Shown here one piece after another: positions 9,179 through 18,345 of a stretch of 50,721 bases of DNA (positions within the stretch are counted from its first letter, which is position 1; each line of letters begins with the position of its first letter). This DNA is from an uncultured Parasutterella sp. (GTDB lineage: Bacteria; Pseudomonadota; Gammaproteobacteria; Burkholderiales; Burkholderiaceae_F): assembly GCA_900766055.1 (NCBI GenBank), contig CAAFTZ010000006.1, positions 1 through 50,721 of the forward strand, written 5' to 3'. A program made the position numbers and the translations under genes. The notes under the pieces were generated by a model that saw nothing but the letters and a program-made list of their open reading frames with translations, did no database searches and was not told where the DNA came from.

Positions 9179-10330
9179 ATGAATGTAAGAATCCTCGGGG
9201 TGTGCGCAGCTGCGCTTGTGCTTCTTGTGAGCGGCTGCAGCACGCAGAAAAACAGCGGTAAATACTACGATCGAGACGGTCCTCCCAAAGAATGGGAGAC
9301 TTTCGGTATGAGTCGTGCAGATGCCGTGCCCAAAGTTGAAAAACCGATCGCTTCGACCAATCGTCCGTATACGGTGATGGGAAAGAGGTATGTGCCGATG
9401 ACCGGTGATAAGCCCCTGACCCAGGTCGGTTACGGCTCTTGGTACGGAAAACAGTTCCACGGCAAAAAGACTTCCACGGGCGAAATCTACAACATGTACG
9501 AAATGTCCGCGGCGCACACCACGATGGAGCTTCCGAGCTACGCGAGAGTTACCAATCTGGAGAACGGGAAGTCCGTGATTGTGCGCGTCAACGACCGCGG
9601 CCCCTTCCTGCACAGCCGTGTTATTGATCTGTCCTATGCTGCGGCGACAAAGCTAGGCTACGCGGGAAAAGGCACTGCACGCGTCAGAGTTGAGCGAATT
9701 ACTCGGGCACAGATTGCTTCCGGGAAATGGAAGAAGGGAAGTCCGCTGTTAACAACCGTCCTGGCCGCGATTCCGAAAGACAAGAAGGAGGCTGCATCTC
9801 CGGTGGGAGAACGCAAAGATCCGGGCGAAGCTTTAATAGAGGCTTTGGCTTCGCAGAGCGGCAACTTGATGGAGAGCCCGTCTCCGGCGACCGCGGATAA
9901 GGTTGAAATTGAAAAAGCGGTGCCGAGTTCTGATCGCCATCTGATACCCGAAGGCGTATACACCGTTGCCGGCGCCGACAGCACTACGACGCTTGGGACC
10001 TTCGAAAATGAGATTCGAGAAGAAGTCATTCACTCCATTAAAGAGCAGGCTTCCGATGAGCTGAATAAGTTCAAAGGCTCTGCGGCAGCTCCTCAAGGGA
10101 ACTACGCCGTGCAGCTCGGCGTGTTCCGCTCTGAGGCCAATGCGATTGCTCTGAAGAAGCGTTTCATCGAAACCCTTGGCGATAAAATAGGCTCCGAAGT
10201 CAGCATCCGCTCGACAAACGGCTTGTACAAAGTCGTTGCCGGTAAGTCCATGACCGAACAGCAGGCAAAATCTGCCGTGGCGATTATTCGAGATGCGTTG
10301 AACATCAAAGCGTTTACTTTGAAGGAATAG
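9179..10330 (+). CDS. rlpA: RlpA-family septal ring lipoprotein with SPOR domain
   Basis: This 383-aa envelope protein begins with a lipoprotein signal ending in V-S-G-C20, so it is probably lipid-modified at Cys20. A double-psi beta-barrel RlpA domain follows (about 80-170), with the motifs YGSWYGKQFHGKKTSTGE and VRVNDRGPF that form the lytic transglycosylase site in active members. A low-complexity linker leads to a C-terminal SPOR domain (about 305-380), which binds denuded glycan at the septum. Family members in some Gram-negatives cut stem-less glycan strands. The mrdA-rodA-rlpA order is conserved in many proteobacteria. Whether this copy is catalytic cannot be decided from sequence alone. 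Confidence 0.93.
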   Translation: MNVRILGVCAAALVLLVSGCSTQKNSGKYYDRDGPPKEWETFGMSRADAVPKVEKPIASTNRPYTVMGKRYVPMTGDKPLTQVGYGSWYGKQFHGKKTSTGEIYNMYEMSAAHTTMELPSYARVTNLENGKSVIVRVNDRGPFLHSRVIDLSYAAATKLGYAGKGTARVRVERITRAQIASGKWKKGSPLLTTVLAAIPKDKKEAASPVGERKDPGEALIEALASQSGNLMESPSPATADKVEIEKAVPSSDRHLIPEGVYTVAGADSTTTLGTFENEIREEVIHSIKEQASDELNKFKGSAAAPQGNYAVQLGVFRSEANAIALKKRFIETLGDKIGSEVSIRSTNGLYKVVAGKSMTEQQAKSAVAIIRDALNIKAFTLKE

Positions 10331-10335
10331 AGTTC

Positions 10336-11751
10336 ATGCTGAAGAAAATTTATAACGAAGTGACACATGAGTGGGAGACTTCGGTTGAAGAGGCACTCAA
10401 ATCATTTATTAGACTTCCTGCGCTTTCGCCCGATTTTGATAAAAAGTGGGAAGAAAACGGCGTTCTTCTGAAGGCCCTGGAAGATGCGCAAGCTTGGGCA
10501 GAAAAACAAGGCATTAAAGGCCTTCGCTGTGAAATTATTAAAGATGACGGATTTACACCGTGCCTGTTTGTAGAGGTGGATGCAACCTCGGATAAAAAGT
10601 TCAAGCGCTCCGTATTCTTCTACGGGCACTTGGATAAGCAGCCGCCTAACGAGGGCTGGGATCCGGATAAAAGCGCATGGGAACCCGTCATTCAAAACGG
10701 CCGTCTCTACGGACGCGGTGCTGTTGATGACGGTTATGCCTTATACACTTCTTTGGCTGCAGTGAAGGCTCTGCAAACGTTAGGAATTCCTCATCCGCGC
10801 TGTGTCGGGTTGTTTGAAACCTGTGAAGAGTCTTCCTCCCGCCACTACGAATCGTATTTAAAGGAAGCCGAACAGAAGCTCGGAGATATCGGGCTGGTGA
10901 TCGCTTTGGACAGCTGCTGCGGCGATTACGACAGACTTTGGGTGACTTCCTCGCTCAGAGGCATGCTCGGGGGCACGATTGAAGTTCGAACTCTGAATGT
11001 CGGCGTGCATTCCGGAGAGGCCAGCGGAATTGTTCCGGAAAGTTTCATGATCGTTCGCCGCCTGCTGGATCGTATTGAAGACAGCAGGACAGGAGAAATT
11101 ATTCCTAAGGTTTTCCAGACGAAGATCAGTGAAGAAATCCACAAACAAAACGTGGGCGTGGCAGAGAGCTTGGGTGACCGAATTTTTGCTGCTTATCCGT
11201 GGCACGGCAAAACCGAACCGCTGACAAAAGACGCCTGCGAGGCTTTGTTAAACCGCAGCTGGCGTCCTGAATTAACGGTTACAGGCGTTGACGGGATGCC
11301 GTCCGTTGAAAATGCCGGCAATGTAATGCGTCCCTATACCACGGTGAAGATCGGCATGAGGCTTCCCCCGGATGTGGATGCCGAAAAGGCTTCGACAGCG
11401 CTGGAAGAAATTATCACGGCCGAACCGCCCTTTAATGCCGATGTGAAGTACGTTCCTACGGTAGCAAGCAACGGCTGGTCTGCCAAAGTGTCGGCCCCGT
11501 GGATTACGAAAGCGTTCGAGAAAGCTTCTGAGACGTATTGGGGAAATAAACCTGCCTACATGGGGCTCGGCGCATCTATTCCTCTGGTGAAACTTTTCTC
11601 CGAGAAATGGCCGCATGCTCAGTTTATGGTTTCGGGCGCTTTAGGACCGAACTCCAACGCGCATGGGCCCAACGAGTCGCTGCATATTGAGTACTGCAAG
11701 AAGCAGACGGCCTCGGTGGCATATTTGATTTCGCAGTATGAGGAGCAGTGA
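10336..11751 (+). CDS. M20-family metallopeptidase (dipeptidase/deacylase type)
   Basis: This 471-aa protein is a zinc-dependent M20 peptidase. Metal and catalytic residues are visible: H and D in YGHLDKQPP, D in GRGAVDDGYAL, the glutamate pair in ETCEESSS, D in IALDSCCGD, and a late His in NSNAHGPNESLHIEYC. The central lid or dimerisation domain covers about residues 210-380. Substrate is unknown; relatives include carnosinase-like dipeptidases, succinyl-diaminopimelate desuccinylase and acetylornithine deacetylase. There is no signal peptide, so it is cytoplasmic. It begins five bases after rlpA, and its stop overlaps the reading region of the next small gene. A role in recycling cell-wall peptides is only a guess from position. 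Confidence 0.9.
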   Translation: MLKKIYNEVTHEWETSVEEALKSFIRLPALSPDFDKKWEENGVLLKALEDAQAWAEKQGIKGLRCEIIKDDGFTPCLFVEVDATSDKKFKRSVFFYGHLDKQPPNEGWDPDKSAWEPVIQNGRLYGRGAVDDGYALYTSLAAVKALQTLGIPHPRCVGLFETCEESSSRHYESYLKEAEQKLGDIGLVIALDSCCGDYDRLWVTSSLRGMLGGTIEVRTLNVGVHSGEASGIVPESFMIVRRLLDRIEDSRTGEIIPKVFQTKISEEIHKQNVGVAESLGDRIFAAYPWHGKTEPLTKDACEALLNRSWRPELTVTGVDGMPSVENAGNVMRPYTTVKIGMRLPPDVDAEKASTALEEIITAEPPFNADVKYVPTVASNGWSAKVSAPWITKAFEKASETYWGNKPAYMGLGASIPLVKLFSEKWPHAQFMVSGALGPNSNAHGPNESLHIEYCKKQTASVAYLISQYEEQ

Positions 11752-11752
11752 G

Positions 11753-11959
11753 ATGAGAAGAGATGTTGTGACCCAGATCATTGTGGAGTATCCGAGCGGC
11801 TGCGAAAACTTCGCAACTCGTTTGGAAGCCGAACGGTTCATTAACGCGAATTTGGAAGAAGAGGAGCCTGTGGCGGTTTGGGTTGAGGAAGTCAACGGAA
11901 AGAAAAAATACGACCTCCATTTTGCGGAAGAAAACGGAGAAATCCACATCGTGGATTAA
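11753..11959 (+). CDS. Small acidic protein of unknown function
   Basis: I do not recognise this 68-aa protein. I chose the ATG at 11753 because AGGAG at 11741-11745 is correctly spaced for it; an in-frame ATG at 11738 lies inside the peptidase gene. The product is strongly acidic, has no signal peptide or membrane segment, and contains a basic N-terminus (MRRDVV) followed by alternating hydrophobic and charged residues that suggest a small alpha/beta fold. It begins one base after the M20 peptidase stop, is probably co-transcribed with it, and is followed by a strong hairpin. It could be a partner or regulator of the peptidase, but nothing in the sequence shows that. Confidence 0.6.
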   Translation: MRRDVVTQIIVEYPSGCENFATRLEAERFINANLEEEEPVAVWVEEVNGKKKYDLHFAEENGEIHIVD

Positions 11960-11976
11960 TGCCTAAACACAGGCAC

Positions 11977-12010
11977 AAGAAAAAACGCCGGATCGTCGAC
12001 GTTTTTTCTT
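11977..12010. terminator. Bidirectional intrinsic terminator
   Basis: A perfect 11-bp inverted repeat (11977-11987 with 12000-12010) has an A run on the left arm and a T run on the right arm, so it can terminate transcription in both directions. It lies between the plus-strand rod-shape/peptidase genes and the convergent minus-strand gene at 12028-12291. Confidence 0.85.
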
Positions 12011-12027
12011 AGGTGATTTGAAATTCT

Positions 12028-12291
12028 CTATTCCCGATTCCAGTTTCGGGCAAACTTCCGGAGCGAACCGACAATGTAGCCTGCCTGATAGGACCGAGCC
12101 TGCAGCGCCTTGATGGCGCCCTCGATGTCAATTCTCGGGAGGCGTCCTTCGATGTAGTTCTTGATCTCATCGCGAAGCACATCTTCCGGCGGCCTTTGCT
12201 GCATCTGTGACATGACATTTAACGCCGCACGTGCTTCCGGCGGAAGTCCCTGCATGACTCTGTCTACGTTTTCCTTGTTTGTCAGGCTCAT
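12028..12291 (-). CDS. Small hypothetical protein downstream of ilvA
   Basis: I do not recognise this 87-aa protein. It is soluble and predicted mostly helical, with a repeated amphipathic pattern, a central acidic-basic segment (PEDVLRDEIKNYIEGRLPR) and a basic C-terminus. It has no signal peptide or known motif. It starts 45 bases after the ilvA stop on the same strand and ends just before a bidirectional terminator, so it is probably the second gene of an ilvA transcript. The ribosome-binding site is weak. A strong hairpin (12308-12328) between ilvA and this gene could reduce or modulate read-through. The smooth frame and placement argue that it is real, but coding status should be confirmed by conservation. 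Confidence 0.55.
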   Translation of the reverse strand: MSLTNKENVDRVMQGLPPEARAALNVMSQMQQRPPEDVLRDEIKNYIEGRLPRIDIEGAIKALQARSYQAGYIVGSLRKFARNWNRE

Positions 12292-12307
12292 ATTCAGTCC
12301 GCTTCGG

Positions 12308-12328
12308 GAAGCGGGGCAACCCCGCTTC
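12308..12328. terminator. GC-rich hairpin between ilvA and the small downstream gene
   Basis: A perfect 9-bp stem (12308-12316 with 12320-12328) encloses a three-base loop in the 45-base ilvA spacer. On the minus strand it is not followed by a T tract, so it may be a pause or mRNA-stabilising structure rather than a full terminator. Confidence 0.45.
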
Positions 12329-12336
12329 TTTGTCTA

Positions 12337-13860
12337 CTATCCTAAGAACAGTTTATAAGCGGGATTGTCTGTTTCTTCAACGTAGGAATACCCGAGGTTC
12401 TTTAAGAATTCGTCAAACTGGCCGTAGTCCTCTTCAGGAACTTGGAGTCCGGCAAGAATTCGACCATAGTCGGCACCTTGATTGCGGTAATGGAACATCG
12501 AGATATTCCATTTCGATCCGGAAGAGTTAAGGAATTTAAAGAGCGCTCCCGGTCTTTCCGGAAATTCAAAACGGAAAACGCGCTCGTTGGTAGCAAGTTT
12601 TGAATGGCCCCCTACCATGTAGCGAAGGTGCATTTTAGCGAGTTCGTTTTCTGTAATATCCAATGCGGGAAGGCCCTGTTCATCAAATAATTTTTTGATT
12701 TCGAGCGCTTCGCTTCGATGCTCTGTCTGAATACCGACAAAGATTTGGGCGTCGGTTGCGTCAGAAATACGGTAGTTGAACTCCGTGACGTTGCGGCTGC
12801 CTAAGAGCGAAATAAGCGAACGGAACGAATTTCTCTTTTCAGGAATCGTGACAGCAAAAAGGACCTCGCGGTGCTCGCCGAGTTCGGCACGTTCTGCGAC
12901 AAAGCGCAGGCGGTCAAAGTTCATATTGGCGCCGGAGAGGACCCCGACGAAAGTCTGGTTTTTGCAGCCGTTCTGCTTGATGAAGTGTTTAATGCCTGCG
13001 ACGGAGAGGGCGCCGGCAGGTTCAAGAATGCTTCTCGTATCCTGGAAGACGTCTTTGATCGCAGCACAGACTTCGTCTGTGTCTACCAGCACGATACCGT
13101 CTACGAAATTCTTGCAAAGCTCATAGGTCTCCTTGCCGACAAGTTTGACCGCCGTGCCGTCGGAGAAGAGGCCGACATCGGGAACTAAAGTTCTTTCCCC
13201 GTTTTTAAGGGACTGGTTCATACTGTCCGAGTCATATGTTTGGACGCCGAAGACCTTGATATTGGGATAGAGTGCTTTAACGTAAACGGCGACGCCGGCA
13301 AGCAGTCCGCCGCCTCCGACAGGGACGAAGATCGCATCAATATTGCCGTTGGCGTTTTGGGCCTGGCGGATAATCTCCATTCCAACGGTGCCCTGGCCGG
13401 CAATGACATCCGGATCATCGAAGGGAGGCACCGGTGTCAGTCCTTCTTTAGCCTGAAGTTCTTCCGCGTAAGCAGCAGCATCACTGAAGGATTCACCAAA
13501 GAGGACAACTTCGCCGCCTAATCTGCGGACCGTGTTGATTTTGAGGGCCGGCGCCGTAATTGGCATCACAATGACGGCTCGGCAGCCGAGTTTGCTGGCA
13601 GCAAGAGCAACACCCTGAGCGTGGTTGCCGGCACTGGCGGCAATCACACCGCGGGCACGTTCTTCCGGCGTGAGATTAGCCATTTTGTTATAGGCGCCTC
13701 TCAGCTTGAAGCTAAAGACGCTCTGAAGGTCTTCGCGTTTTAAAAGGATCTTGTTCTCAGTTCGGGCCGAAAGGAGTTTTGCCTGCTGCAGCGGTGTTTC
13801 CTTGGCCACATCGTAAACATGGGCTTTGAGGATTCGTCGAAGGTATTCTTGCTCTAACAT
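12337..13860 (-). CDS. ilvA: Threonine ammonia-lyase (threonine dehydratase), biosynthetic
   Basis: IlvA deaminates L-threonine to 2-oxobutanoate, the first committed step to isoleucine, using pyridoxal phosphate. From the ATG at 13860 (MLEQEYLRRILKAHVYDVA) the protein is 507 aa, the usual length. The frame continues open to 14019, but that extension has no counterpart in the family. The PLP lysine lies in SFKLRGAYNK, and the cofactor phosphate loop is VGGGGLLAGVA. Two C-terminal ACT-like regulatory domains cover about residues 325-505, so isoleucine feedback inhibition is likely. It is divergent from the large oxidoreductase gene at 14018, and the 157-base gap holds both promoters. Confidence 0.96.
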   Translation of the reverse strand: MLEQEYLRRILKAHVYDVAKETPLQQAKLLSARTENKILLKREDLQSVFSFKLRGAYNKMANLTPEERARGVIAASAGNHAQGVALAASKLGCRAVIVMPITAPALKINTVRRLGGEVVLFGESFSDAAAYAEELQAKEGLTPVPPFDDPDVIAGQGTVGMEIIRQAQNANGNIDAIFVPVGGGGLLAGVAVYVKALYPNIKVFGVQTYDSDSMNQSLKNGERTLVPDVGLFSDGTAVKLVGKETYELCKNFVDGIVLVDTDEVCAAIKDVFQDTRSILEPAGALSVAGIKHFIKQNGCKNQTFVGVLSGANMNFDRLRFVAERAELGEHREVLFAVTIPEKRNSFRSLISLLGSRNVTEFNYRISDATDAQIFVGIQTEHRSEALEIKKLFDEQGLPALDITENELAKMHLRYMVGGHSKLATNERVFRFEFPERPGALFKFLNSSGSKWNISMFHYRNQGADYGRILAGLQVPEEDYGQFDEFLKNLGYSYVEETDNPAYKLFLG

Positions 13861-14017
13861 GTCGACAGAGGTATGAAAAGTGGTTGAAGATTGCTTAAAC
13901 ATACCACCGGAATCCGTTGAATTTGAAAAAGACGAGTTAGGTTTATTACTTGGAAGAAAAAATCTTGCACAATGTAGATTCTGATAACCAGCCGTAAGCC
14001 GATACCAACGAAGAACC

Positions 14018-17000
14018 ATGGCCGAAAAGATTGAACTGCAAAATCGTTTAAGAGAGATTCCTTATAACTACACCTCGTTTGCGGATAAGGATATTGTGAC
14101 GCGACTGCTTGGCAAAGAGGCCTGGCAGTTGTTAAACGAGCTTCGCGTGTCGGGGAAGCCGGGACGATCCGCCCGAATGCTTTATGAAGTATTAGGTGAC
14201 GTTTGGGTTATCCAAAGAAATCCTTATCTTCAGGAGGACATGCTGTTTAATAAGAAACGGCGAGATCTTCTGATTGAGGCGCTTTATCACCGAATTAATT
14301 CGATTCGCGAGCAGCTTCCTACGCTTGATGAGGTCTCAGCGGGTAAGGTCGCAGCCCTTATGGAGACTGCGCTGGTGATGATTGAAAAATTCAAGGGCTC
14401 TTTTGAGCGTTCCTGGGATCTACGCCGCCTGGTTCTTAAGAAGCTGAAGAAACACACTCGGACAGACAATATTCGTTTCGACGGCTTTTCAAGGGCCAGC
14501 CATGTAACGGATGCAACGGACTGGCGCGTGGAATATCCTTTTGTGGTCATTTATCCGGACTCCGAAGATGAAGTGCCGGGCATTGTCAAAGCGCTGATTG
14601 ATCTTGATTTTGTCATCATTCCCCGCGGAGGCGGTACCGGTTACACCGGCGGCGCAGTGCCTCTGCATTCTCGCTCAGCCGTCATTAATACCGAAAAGCT
14701 CAACCGTATTTCAGATGTGGAAATGCGCAGGCTTGAAGGCCTCGACAAAGAAGTCGCCACGATTCAGGCCGGTGCCGGCTCGGTCAATAAGAAGGTTGCC
14801 GAGAAGGCCGCTTCCGAAGGCTGGGTTTTCTCGGTTGATCCGAACTCCAACTATGCGTGTACGATCGGCGGCAATATTGCGGAGAATGCCGGCGGCAAGA
14901 AGGCGGTTTTGTGGGGCACCACGGTCGACAACGTTTATTGGTACCGAATGGTTGATCCGGACGGGAACTGGCTGGAAGTTACGCGTGTAAACCACAACCT
15001 CGGCAAAATCCATCTGCAGGAGGACGTCGTCTTCGAGGCTGTGTGGAAACAAGGCAATAAGTCTCCCGAGAAGGCGCCGATCATCCGTAAAAAAACATTC
15101 CGACTCAAAGGACCTAAGTTCAGAACGCCGGGCTTAGGCAAGGATGTAACGAACAAATATTTAGGCGGTCTGCCCGGTCTGCAGAAAGAAGGCTGCGACG
15201 GCATAATTACTTCGGCTCGCTTCATTCTTCACAAGATGCCGGCTTGCACTCAGACCGTCTGTCTGGAGTTTTACGGCGCTGCCGGCAACGCCGGTCCCGC
15301 GATCTATCAAATCTCCCAGCTCTTTGACTCGCATCCTGAAGGCGTCATGCTTGCCGGCTTGGAACACCTTGATGACCGTTATCTGCATGCGATTAATTAC
15401 GCGCCGAAGAGCGGCCGCGGGATTTATCCGAAAATGGTGATTGTCGGAGACATCATCGGCAACGATGACGCGACGATTTCCAAATACGTCGAAGAAGTTA
15501 AGAAGATCGCGATTGCCGGCAACGGTGATACCTTTGTGGCGAAGACGCCCGAAGCTCGACATCAATACTGGGCCGAACGCTCCAAGACCTCGGCGATCTC
15601 AAAGCATACCAACGCTTTCAAACTGAATGAGGACGTTGTCATTCCGCTTGATAAGATCGGTGAGTACACGGATGCATGTGAACTTTTCAATATCTGCTGC
15701 TCTATTCGCAACAAGCTGGAAATGCTGAATGCCGTGGCTACGTATTTAGGCGGTCCGATCAAACTCGGCAAACTAGCCGTTTCTTCAGAGGGCTACACCG
15801 AGAAGGAGCTTCTGGCACAAAAACTTCCGCTTGCTATGGCACTGCTGCGGAAAGTTCATGACGAATGGGAGTACGTCCTCAATCATCTCCACACACCGGC
15901 TAAAGAAGCGCTCGAAGCCCTTGAGCAGCTCGGACGCCGCTGTGAATCGGAACTGCCGGAGAATCTTGGTGATTTAACGCTTCTGGATCTGGTCCAGAAC
16001 CACTATCTGCGGATCTCTTGGAAGAAAGAGGTTCTCCGGGAGCTCAATGACATCTACGCAGGTGATGCCTTTGAAGCGGTGAGAAGTGAGATTGTAAAGA
16101 TTCACGATCGCGTGCTGAGAGGCCGAGTCTTTATTGCCCTTCATATGCACGCCGGCGACGGTAATGTGCATACCAATATTCCGGTGAACTCCGATAACGT
16201 CGAGATGATTAAGACGGCCAATGAGGGTGTGGCCTACGTCATGGAAGTCGCTAAAAAGTTAGGAGGTGCGATCTCCGGCGAGCACGGGATCGGCATGACG
16301 AAGATTTCTTTTGTCGAACCGGGGCAGTTTGATGAGTTCTACAAATATTTGGATGAGGTCGATCCTCATGGTCGATTCAACCGAGGAAAACTTCGTCCCG
16401 AGGCGAATCTGTCGATTGCCTACACACCCAGCTTCAATCTGTTAGGGCATGAATCTTTGATCATGCAGAAGAGTGAGGCCAAGCAGATTGCCGACGAAAT
16501 TAAGACCTGCCTTCGCTGCGGCAAATGCAAACCTGTCTGCACGACGCATGTCCCGAATGCCAATCTGCTGTACTCGCCGAGAAATAAGGTCATCGCGACA
16601 TCACTCCTGCTGGAAGCGTTCCTGTACGAAGAGCAGACCCGTCGCGGCGTATCGCTGAAGCATTTCACCGAGTTCGGAGACGTTTCCGACCACTGCACGA
16701 TCTGCCAGAAATGCCAAAAACCGTGCCCCGTGAAGATTGATTTCGGACATGTCACCATGCTGATGAGAGACATGCTGCACGGTCAAGGCAAAGAGCGCTT
16801 TGATCCGGCGAAAACGGCCGGATTGAAGTTCCTCGAGCTCGAGAACCCTCTGGCCGTTCGAGCCATGCGCAAAGGCATGGTGGAATACGGCTTTAAGGCG
16901 CAGCGAATTGCGGCAGAGGCACTGAAATTTACAGCAGCCAAGAGCCTGAAACATCCGGGATTCAGTACCGGACGGCCGACGCTGCGTGAGGAAGTCATCC

Positions 17001-17926
17001 ATCTGGTGAACAGAAAGCTCCCCGAGGACAAGGTTCATACCACGGCACGCCGTCTCCTTGACATTGAAGAATCCACTTATATCCCGGTGATTAAGAACAA
17101 GGAGATCGCCAGTCCCAAATCCGGAAGAGAGTCGGTGTTTTATTTCCCCGGATGCGGCAATGAAAAGCTGTTCAGCCAGGTCTCGATTGCCGTATTAGGG
17201 ATGCTTTATGACATGGGCGTGCAGATCGTCCTGCCGCCGGGTTACCGTTGCTGCGGGCACCCGCAGAAAGGCAACGGACTGAGCAAAAAAGGCGATGATA
17301 TTGTGACGCGCAATCGCGTGCTCTTCCACCGTGTTGCTAATACGCTCAACTACGCAGACATTTCCACCGTTCTGGTGAGCTGCGGCACCTGCCTGCACCA
17401 GCTGAAGGAATACAACTTTGAATCCATTTTCCCGGGCTGCCGAGTGATGGACATTCATGACTACCTGGCTGAGAAGGGAATCAGTGTGAACGGAGCTTAC
17501 AACACCCGTTACATTTACCACGACCCGTGCCATACGCCGCTGAAAGAAGGGGTTCCCATCGAGACAGTCAACCGCCTGGTACATCCTAAGGACGGGTCTA
17601 AGGTGCAATTGTCCGAAAGATGCTGCGGAGAAAGCGGCACGTTTGCGGTTTCTCGTCCGGATATCGCAAGCCAAGTGAGAACAGCTAAAGAGCTGAGTCT
17701 GAACCAAGCCGCGGACAAGCTGAAGACAGATCGCTTCTCAGGCAAGATCAAGGTGCTGACGGCCTGCCCCGGCTGTCTGCAGGGTATGAACCGTTACTCA
17801 GAGGCGACACATACAATCGCCGAGTTTCTTGTGGTCGAAATGATGAGGTCGAAGTACGGCGACAATTGGCTGTATGAGACAGTGAACAAGCTTAAAGACG
17901 GCGGAATTGAGAAGGTATTGTTATGA
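14018..17926 (+). CDS. Large FAD-linked oxidoreductase with Fe-S and CCG domains
   Basis: This 1302-aa protein joins several modules. The N-terminal 130 residues or so resemble the DUF3683 region. A PCMH-type FAD domain follows (about 170-400; IIPRGGGTGYTGGA and GGNIAENAGGKKA), then an FAD-oxidase C-terminal domain (to about 800; SGEHGIGMTK and HGRFNRGKL). Two 4Fe-4S clusters are at CLRCGKCKPVC (from Cys831) and CTICQKCQKPC (from Cys893). Two cysteine-rich CCG domains have their CCG motifs near 1078 and 1202. The layout is that of glycolate or D-2-hydroxyacid dehydrogenases with GlpC/LutA-like electron acceptors fused in one chain. The substrate is probably a 2-hydroxy acid such as D-lactate, which is inference. 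The stop overlaps the next gene in an ATGA. Confidence 0.88.
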   Translation: MAEKIELQNRLREIPYNYTSFADKDIVTRLLGKEAWQLLNELRVSGKPGRSARMLYEVLGDVWVIQRNPYLQEDMLFNKKRRDLLIEALYHRINSIREQLPTLDEVSAGKVAALMETALVMIEKFKGSFERSWDLRRLVLKKLKKHTRTDNIRFDGFSRASHVTDATDWRVEYPFVVIYPDSEDEVPGIVKALIDLDFVIIPRGGGTGYTGGAVPLHSRSAVINTEKLNRISDVEMRRLEGLDKEVATIQAGAGSVNKKVAEKAASEGWVFSVDPNSNYACTIGGNIAENAGGKKAVLWGTTVDNVYWYRMVDPDGNWLEVTRVNHNLGKIHLQEDVVFEAVWKQGNKSPEKAPIIRKKTFRLKGPKFRTPGLGKDVTNKYLGGLPGLQKEGCDGIITSARFILHKMPACTQTVCLEFYGAAGNAGPAIYQISQLFDSHPEGVMLAGLEHLDDRYLHAINYAPKSGRGIYPKMVIVGDIIGNDDATISKYVEEVKKIAIAGNGDTFVAKTPEARHQYWAERSKTSAISKHTNAFKLNEDVVIPLDKIGEYTDACELFNICCSIRNKLEMLNAVATYLGGPIKLGKLAVSSEGYTEKELLAQKLPLAMALLRKVHDEWEYVLNHLHTPAKEALEALEQLGRRCESELPENLGDLTLLDLVQNHYLRISWKKEVLRELNDIYAGDAFEAVRSEIVKIHDRVLRGRVFIALHMHAGDGNVHTNIPVNSDNVEMIKTANEGVAYVMEVAKKLGGAISGEHGIGMTKISFVEPGQFDEFYKYLDEVDPHGRFNRGKLRPEANLSIAYTPSFNLLGHESLIMQKSEAKQIADEIKTCLRCGKCKPVCTTHVPNANLLYSPRNKVIATSLLLEAFLYEEQTRRGVSLKHFTEFGDVSDHCTICQKCQKPCPVKIDFGHVTMLMRDMLHGQGKERFDPAKTAGLKFLELENPLAVRAMRKGMVEYGFKAQRIAAEALKFTAAKSLKHPGFSTGRPTLREEVIHLVNRKLPEDKVHTTARRLLDIEESTYIPVIKNKEIASPKSGRESVFYFPGCGNEKLFSQVSIAVLGMLYDMGVQIVLPPGYRCCGHPQKGNGLSKKGDDIVTRNRVLFHRVANTLNYADISTVLVSCGTCLHQLKEYNFESIFPGCRVMDIHDYLAEKGISVNGAYNTRYIYHDPCHTPLKEGVPIETVNRLVHPKDGSKVQLSERCCGESGTFAVSRPDIASQVRTAKELSLNQAADKLKTDRFSGKIKVLTACPGCLQGMNRYSEATHTIAEFLVVEMMRSKYGDNWLYETVNKLKDGGIEKVLL

Positions 17927-18345
17927 CGCAAAACTGTCCCCTTTGTGCTCCTGAGGAGGAGCACGTCATTGTCGCAAACGATAAATTTCGCATTATTCGT
18001 GTGAAGGATCCTGAGTTTCCGGGGTACTTCCGACTGATTTGGCAGGATCATGTAAAGGAAGTTTCCGATTTGGATCCCGAGGACCGGCTGGTTATGTGGG
18101 ATGCTCTGACGCGCTTGGAGAAGGCCATCATCGATGAGATGTGCCCCGAAAAAGTCAATTGGGCGCAGTTCGGAACGATGGTGCCGCACCTGCACTGGCA
18201 CCTGATTCCGCGGTTCAAAGATGATGCCGCTTATCCGGACAGCTACTGGAGTCCCCGCAAGAGAAAAACCGACCCCAAAGTCCTGGCAGAGCGCGAGCAG
18301 GACGCTCTGAGGTGCGAAACGCTCATTAAGGAGAGGTTTGCTTAA
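17923..18345 (+). CDS. HIT-family nucleotide-binding protein
   Basis: This 140-aa protein carries the histidine triad His89-Leu-His91-Trp-His93 (PHLHWHLI), the signature of HIT hydrolases and transferases that act on nucleoside phosphoramidates or dinucleotides. The N-terminal CPLC pair may bind zinc. It is coupled to the preceding oxidoreductase by an ATGA overlap. Its 3' end overlaps the convergent coaD gene by 20 bases. The natural substrate is unknown. Confidence 0.9.
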   Translation: MTQNCPLCAPEEEHVIVANDKFRIIRVKDPEFPGYFRLIWQDHVKEVSDLDPEDRLVMWDALTRLEKAIIDEMCPEKVNWAQFGTMVPHLHWHLIPRFKDDAAYPDSYWSPRKRKTDPKVLAEREQDALRCETLIKERFA

